Below are positions 61,663-64,000 of a DNA stretch of 64,000 nucleotides, in pieces. The notes below the pieces were generated by a model, which saw nothing but the letters and a program-made list of their open reading frames with translations, was not told the DNA's origin and did not search any database. The position numbers and the translations under genes are program-made. Every line of letters begins with the position of its first letter. Position 1 is the stretch's first letter. Location of the stretch: NCBI RefSeq assembly GCF_900129965.1, contig NZ_FQXM01000023.1, forward strand, positions 6,188 to 70,187, given 5' to 3'. Source of the stretch: Clostridium grantii DSM 8605. GTDB taxonomy: Bacteria > Bacillota > Clostridia > Clostridiales > Clostridiaceae.

Positions 61663-61767
61663 ATGAAACTGATAATTATAGGTATTTTATTGACATATTG
61701 TTATATACAAACATTTGCCCTTTTAAAGGCTGCATCTAAAGAAGATAATAATAGAAAATATGATTAA
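61663..61767 (+). CDS. 34-residue small membrane protein
   Basis: A short gene with an excellent aggagg site (61652-61657) before its ATG. The product is one hydrophobic helix (MKLIIIGILLTYCYIQTFAL) with a charged tail ending KEDNNRKYD. Composition and the ribosome site suggest it is translated. Its stop lies in the stem of the following terminator. Confidence 0.6.
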   Translation: MKLIIIGILLTYCYIQTFALLKAASKEDNNRKYD

Positions 61768-61791
61768 CAAATCATTAGATTTGTTAATCAT
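61760..61791 (+). terminator. terminator after the small membrane protein
   Basis: ATGATTAACAAATC, ATTA loop, GATTTGTTAATCAT (14-bp perfect stem), then ATTTTTG. Confidence 0.85.
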
Positions 61792-61824
61792 ATTTTTGCA
61801 TGCCGTTAATTTTTAAGAAGTTAT

Positions 61825-61852
61825 TTGATAAACATAAGTAATTTGCTATAAT
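61825..61852 (+). promoter_or_regulatory. promoter of the DUF3784-type gene
   Basis: TTGATA (61825-61830), 16 bases, TATAAT (61847-61852). Confidence 0.6.
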
Positions 61853-61894
61853 AGTGATATAAAAACATTATTAAAAGTTGAAGGGTGATTATAA

Positions 61895-62623
61895 ATGAAT
61901 TTAATATTTGCATTAACTGCTATTGGTTTAATATTTTTTGGAATATTAATTGATAAATTTAAATTGTATTGGCTTATATCGGGATATAATACTATGTCAA
62001 AGGAGAAAAAAGAAAAGGTTGATATTGAAAATCTTGCTAAGTTGCTTAGTACATTTTTATACTCTAGTGCACTCATATTTTTTGTAGGAATATTTATGTC
62101 TTTAATTAAAATACCTTACGGAACTGAAATATCTTTGGTGCTATTTTTGATAAATATAATCATTATGCTAATTTTAGCTCAAAAATATGATATGAATAAT
62201 TATGATGAAGATGGAAAAATGAAAAAGAGTGTCAAAATTATATTAGTAGGAATTATAATTTTATTCTTTACAGTTACAGCTAGTATTTTTTATTTAGGAA
62301 GAGCATCAATTATCAGTGTAGAACAAGATAAAGTTGTTATAAGCGGTATGTATGGAAGAGAAATTTTGTTTAGTGATATAAAGGATATTAAACTAGAAAA
62401 TGAAACTCCAGTTGTTTTAAGAAAATTAAATGGGTTTGATTTTGGGGATAATTTAAAAGGAAAGTTCGAAGTAAAGGATGTAGGAAAAGTTAATTTGTTT
62501 TTGAGTTCCAGAAAAACATGTATCTACATTTATACGAAAGATATTATTATCCTCAATTTAAAGGATTCAAAGGATACAGAACAATTACATAAATTAATTA
62601 ATTCTAGGTTAAAAGTTAATTAA
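61895..62623 (+). CDS. DUF3784-type membrane protein with PH-like C-terminus
   Basis: A 242-residue protein. The N-terminal GILIDKFKLYWLISGYNTMSKEKKEKVDIENLAKLLSTFL matches the DUF3784 pattern (a membrane helix, then LIAGYNTM). Four helices are followed by a C-terminal beta domain (SIISVEQDKVVISGMYGREILFSDI) resembling the bacterial PH-like domain. Function unknown; such proteins are common in Firmicutes. Confidence 0.8.
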   Translation: MNLIFALTAIGLIFFGILIDKFKLYWLISGYNTMSKEKKEKVDIENLAKLLSTFLYSSALIFFVGIFMSLIKIPYGTEISLVLFLINIIIMLILAQKYDMNNYDEDGKMKKSVKIILVGIIILFFTVTASIFYLGRASIISVEQDKVVISGMYGREILFSDIKDIKLENETPVVLRKLNGFDFGDNLKGKFEVKDVGKVNLFLSSRKTCIYIYTKDIIILNLKDSKDTEQLHKLINSRLKVN

Positions 62624-62738
62624 TAATTATTATTAAAAAATATTCTTTACAAAATGAGTCAAATATTATATTATATAGATATAGGGTAATAATATATTAT
62701 ATAATTTAAAATTAAAGATGAAATTGGAAGTGGAATTT

Positions 62739-63665
62739 ATGGATAAAAAAGTTAAAAAAATAGATTTATTAATAATAGGTGCAGGTCCTGCAGGACTTAC
62801 GGCTTCAATATATGCAGCAAGAGCTAAGTTAAATACACTAACATTAGAAGAGGGACTTATTGGAGGACAGGTAAAGGATTCTTATGAAATAGAGAATTAT
62901 CCTGGATTTATTAAAGTAAGTGGACTTGATTTATCAGAAAAAATGAGTGAGCAAGCAACAGAACAAGGAGCAGTAATTGATGAATTCGATAGAATTCTTT
63001 GTATAAATTTAAAAGATGATAAAAAATATATCGAAACAGATAATTTCATATATTTACCTAAATCGGTTATAATAACAACAGGTTCTCAAAGAAAAAGGTT
63101 ACCAATTGCAGAAGAAGAGAAATATCATGGCAAAGGGATTCATTATTGTGAATTATGTGATGGAAGTATGTATGAAGGTAAGGAATTAGTTATTGTTGGT
63201 GGAGGTAATTCCGCAGTAGAGGCAGCACTTTATTTGAAAAAAATAGCTAATAAAATTACTATTATTAATAGAGGAAGTACTCTTAAAGCAGATAAAGCAA
63301 ATCAAGAAAAGTTATTTAAGGAAGAAAATATTGATATAATAATCAACACAGTTATAGAAAATGTTATAGGAGAAGATTTTGTAGAAGGATTTAACATAAA
63401 AAACTCAGATTCAGGAGAAACTAGTTCAATAAAAGCCCAAGGAGCTTTTGTTTATGTTGGAACTGAACCAATGGGTGAATTGTTTAAAAATTATATTGAG
63501 AGAGATGAATATGGCTATATTATAACAAATGAAGATATGGAAACAAATATTAAAGGTGTGTATGCTGCCGGAGATATAAGACATAAAAGATTTAGACAAA
63601 TAACTACAGCGGTAGGGGACGGTACTATTGCAGCCTTAATGGCTGAAAAATTTATTTCTAAATAG
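62739..63665 (+). CDS. trxB: thioredoxin reductase-like flavoprotein with altered NADPH motif
   Basis: A 308-residue two-domain flavoprotein; ATG at 62739 after ggaagtgga, with an ATG at 62718 too early. FAD motif GAGPAGLTASIYAARA, redox-active CELCDG (usually CATCDG), the second nucleotide motif VGGGNSAVEAALYL, and the C-terminal FAD loop YAAGDIRHKRFRQITTAVGDG. The HRRxxxR motif that contacts NADPH 2'-phosphate is replaced by NRGSTLK, so the electron donor may be NADH or ferredoxin. No trxA is adjacent. Confidence 0.9.
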   Translation: MDKKVKKIDLLIIGAGPAGLTASIYAARAKLNTLTLEEGLIGGQVKDSYEIENYPGFIKVSGLDLSEKMSEQATEQGAVIDEFDRILCINLKDDKKYIETDNFIYLPKSVIITTGSQRKRLPIAEEEKYHGKGIHYCELCDGSMYEGKELVIVGGGNSAVEAALYLKKIANKITIINRGSTLKADKANQEKLFKEENIDIIINTVIENVIGEDFVEGFNIKNSDSGETSSIKAQGAFVYVGTEPMGELFKNYIERDEYGYIITNEDMETNIKGVYAAGDIRHKRFRQITTAVGDGTIAALMAEKFISK

Positions 63666-63828
63666 ACTCTCGGAATAAATTGAAAATAACATTAAAAAAA
63701 GTAATAAATTAACTGGGAATTCTATTTGTGTTCTAAAAGTAGCTTAATTTAGTATTCAATTTGTAAAAAAGGGCATGGCAAATAAACCTACGAGGTTGAA
63801 TTTTTTTTAAATTCTTTAAAACCATAGA

Positions 63829-63999
63829 TTAGTTAAAAATAATTTTTTTAAGATCTAAAGAATCATTATTATGGCTCTGCCAAGCATCAATGTGCTGGCA
63901 CATCATGATTGCATAAGTACGGATATACCACATTTTAGTAGAACGATGGCGACCATCTTCTAAGTGATAATCTATTTTTTCACGTTTATTAGAACGTTC
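63829..63999 (-). CDS. C-terminal end of a transposase-like protein, cut by the window edge
   Basis: A 57-codon frame reading in from the right edge and ending at 63829: RSNKREKIDYHLEDGRHRST, KMWYIRTYAIMMCQHIDAW. It resembles the C-terminus of an insertion-sequence transposase, though I cannot place the family. Bases 63666-63828 hold no gene; an AT-rich stretch with gggcatggcaaataaacc near 63773 could be the terminal end of the element. Confidence 0.45.
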   Translation of the reverse strand, partial: ERSNKREKIDYHLEDGRHRSTKMWYIRTYAIMMCQHIDAWQSHNNDSLDLKKIIFN

Positions 64000-64000
64000 T

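Noticed and set aside
1..64000. CRISPR arrays, rRNA, tRNA genes
   Set aside because: Looked for regularly spaced direct repeats and for tRNA or rRNA hallmarks by eye; none seen. A covariance-model tRNA scan would settle the point for tRNA.

Overview
The window is AT-rich DNA from a Gram-positive anaerobe of the Clostridium type. The signs are Shine-Dalgarno sites of the AGGAGG kind, many GTG and TTG starts, a clostridial housekeeping order (maf-radC-mreBCD-mrdA-minCDE-rodA-mgsA, a spoIVF-like pair, two radical-SAM-associated genes, rng-rplU-prp-rpmA-obgE-yhbY), a SpoIVFB-like protease (so probably a spore former), ferredoxin-linked proteins and a selenocysteine-encoding selD. No rRNA, tRNA or CRISPR array was recognised.

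Layout. 0-7.5 kb: the 3' part of a GGDEF-EAL protein cut by the left edge, small uncharacterised genes, an amino-acid ABC transporter pair without its ATPase, a DUF502 membrane protein, a Met-rich acidic protein, a secreted NlpC/P60 hydrolase behind an unusual hairpin-rich leader, and a SPOR-like membrane protein. 7.7-27.3 kb: the conserved shape, division and ribosome-assembly block. Rod elongation genes (mreBCD, PBP2, RodA) sit beside septum placement genes (minCDE), then the sporulation membrane protease pair, then L21, the Prp protease and L27, whose N-terminus carries the Prp cleavage site. 27.3-45.7 kb: an accessory stretch between yhbY and nadD, two genes that are commonly neighbours in clostridia. 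It holds a UppS paralogue, gene remnants, a TauE/SafE exporter, a seven-gene cluster resembling the Orange-protein (Orp)/Mrp metal-cluster operons of anaerobes, feoAB, a glucuronate operon with a divergent AraC regulator, an Rpn-type nuclease with in-frame tandem repeats, an SPL-like radical SAM protein, a divergent peptide deformylase and a ferredoxin. 45.8-51.8 kb: nadD, yqeK, ridA, an RluA-type synthase, a DacA-type carboxypeptidase, comEA and selD. 52-64 kb: mostly membrane or hypothetical genes, a frameshifted metallophosphoesterase, a YgiQ radical SAM protein, an FMN reductase, a thioredoxin reductase with an altered NADPH motif, and the C-terminal end of a transposase-like gene at the right edge.

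Points most worth attention: (1) selD has an in-frame TGA at the catalytic position with a hairpin just after it, so its true start lies about 100 bases upstream of the longest plain frame; (2) the Mrp/NifX/ferredoxin-ATPase/Fur/DUF134 cluster has a strong promoter bracketed by two copies of a 12-bp inverted element, next to feoAB; (3) four consecutive small hairpins form the leader of the NlpC/P60 gene; (4) a metallophosphoesterase is split at an A7 run; (5) a 27-bp near-identical repeat occurs in two intergenic regions 16 kb apart. All family assignments come from reading motifs by eye; no database search was run.
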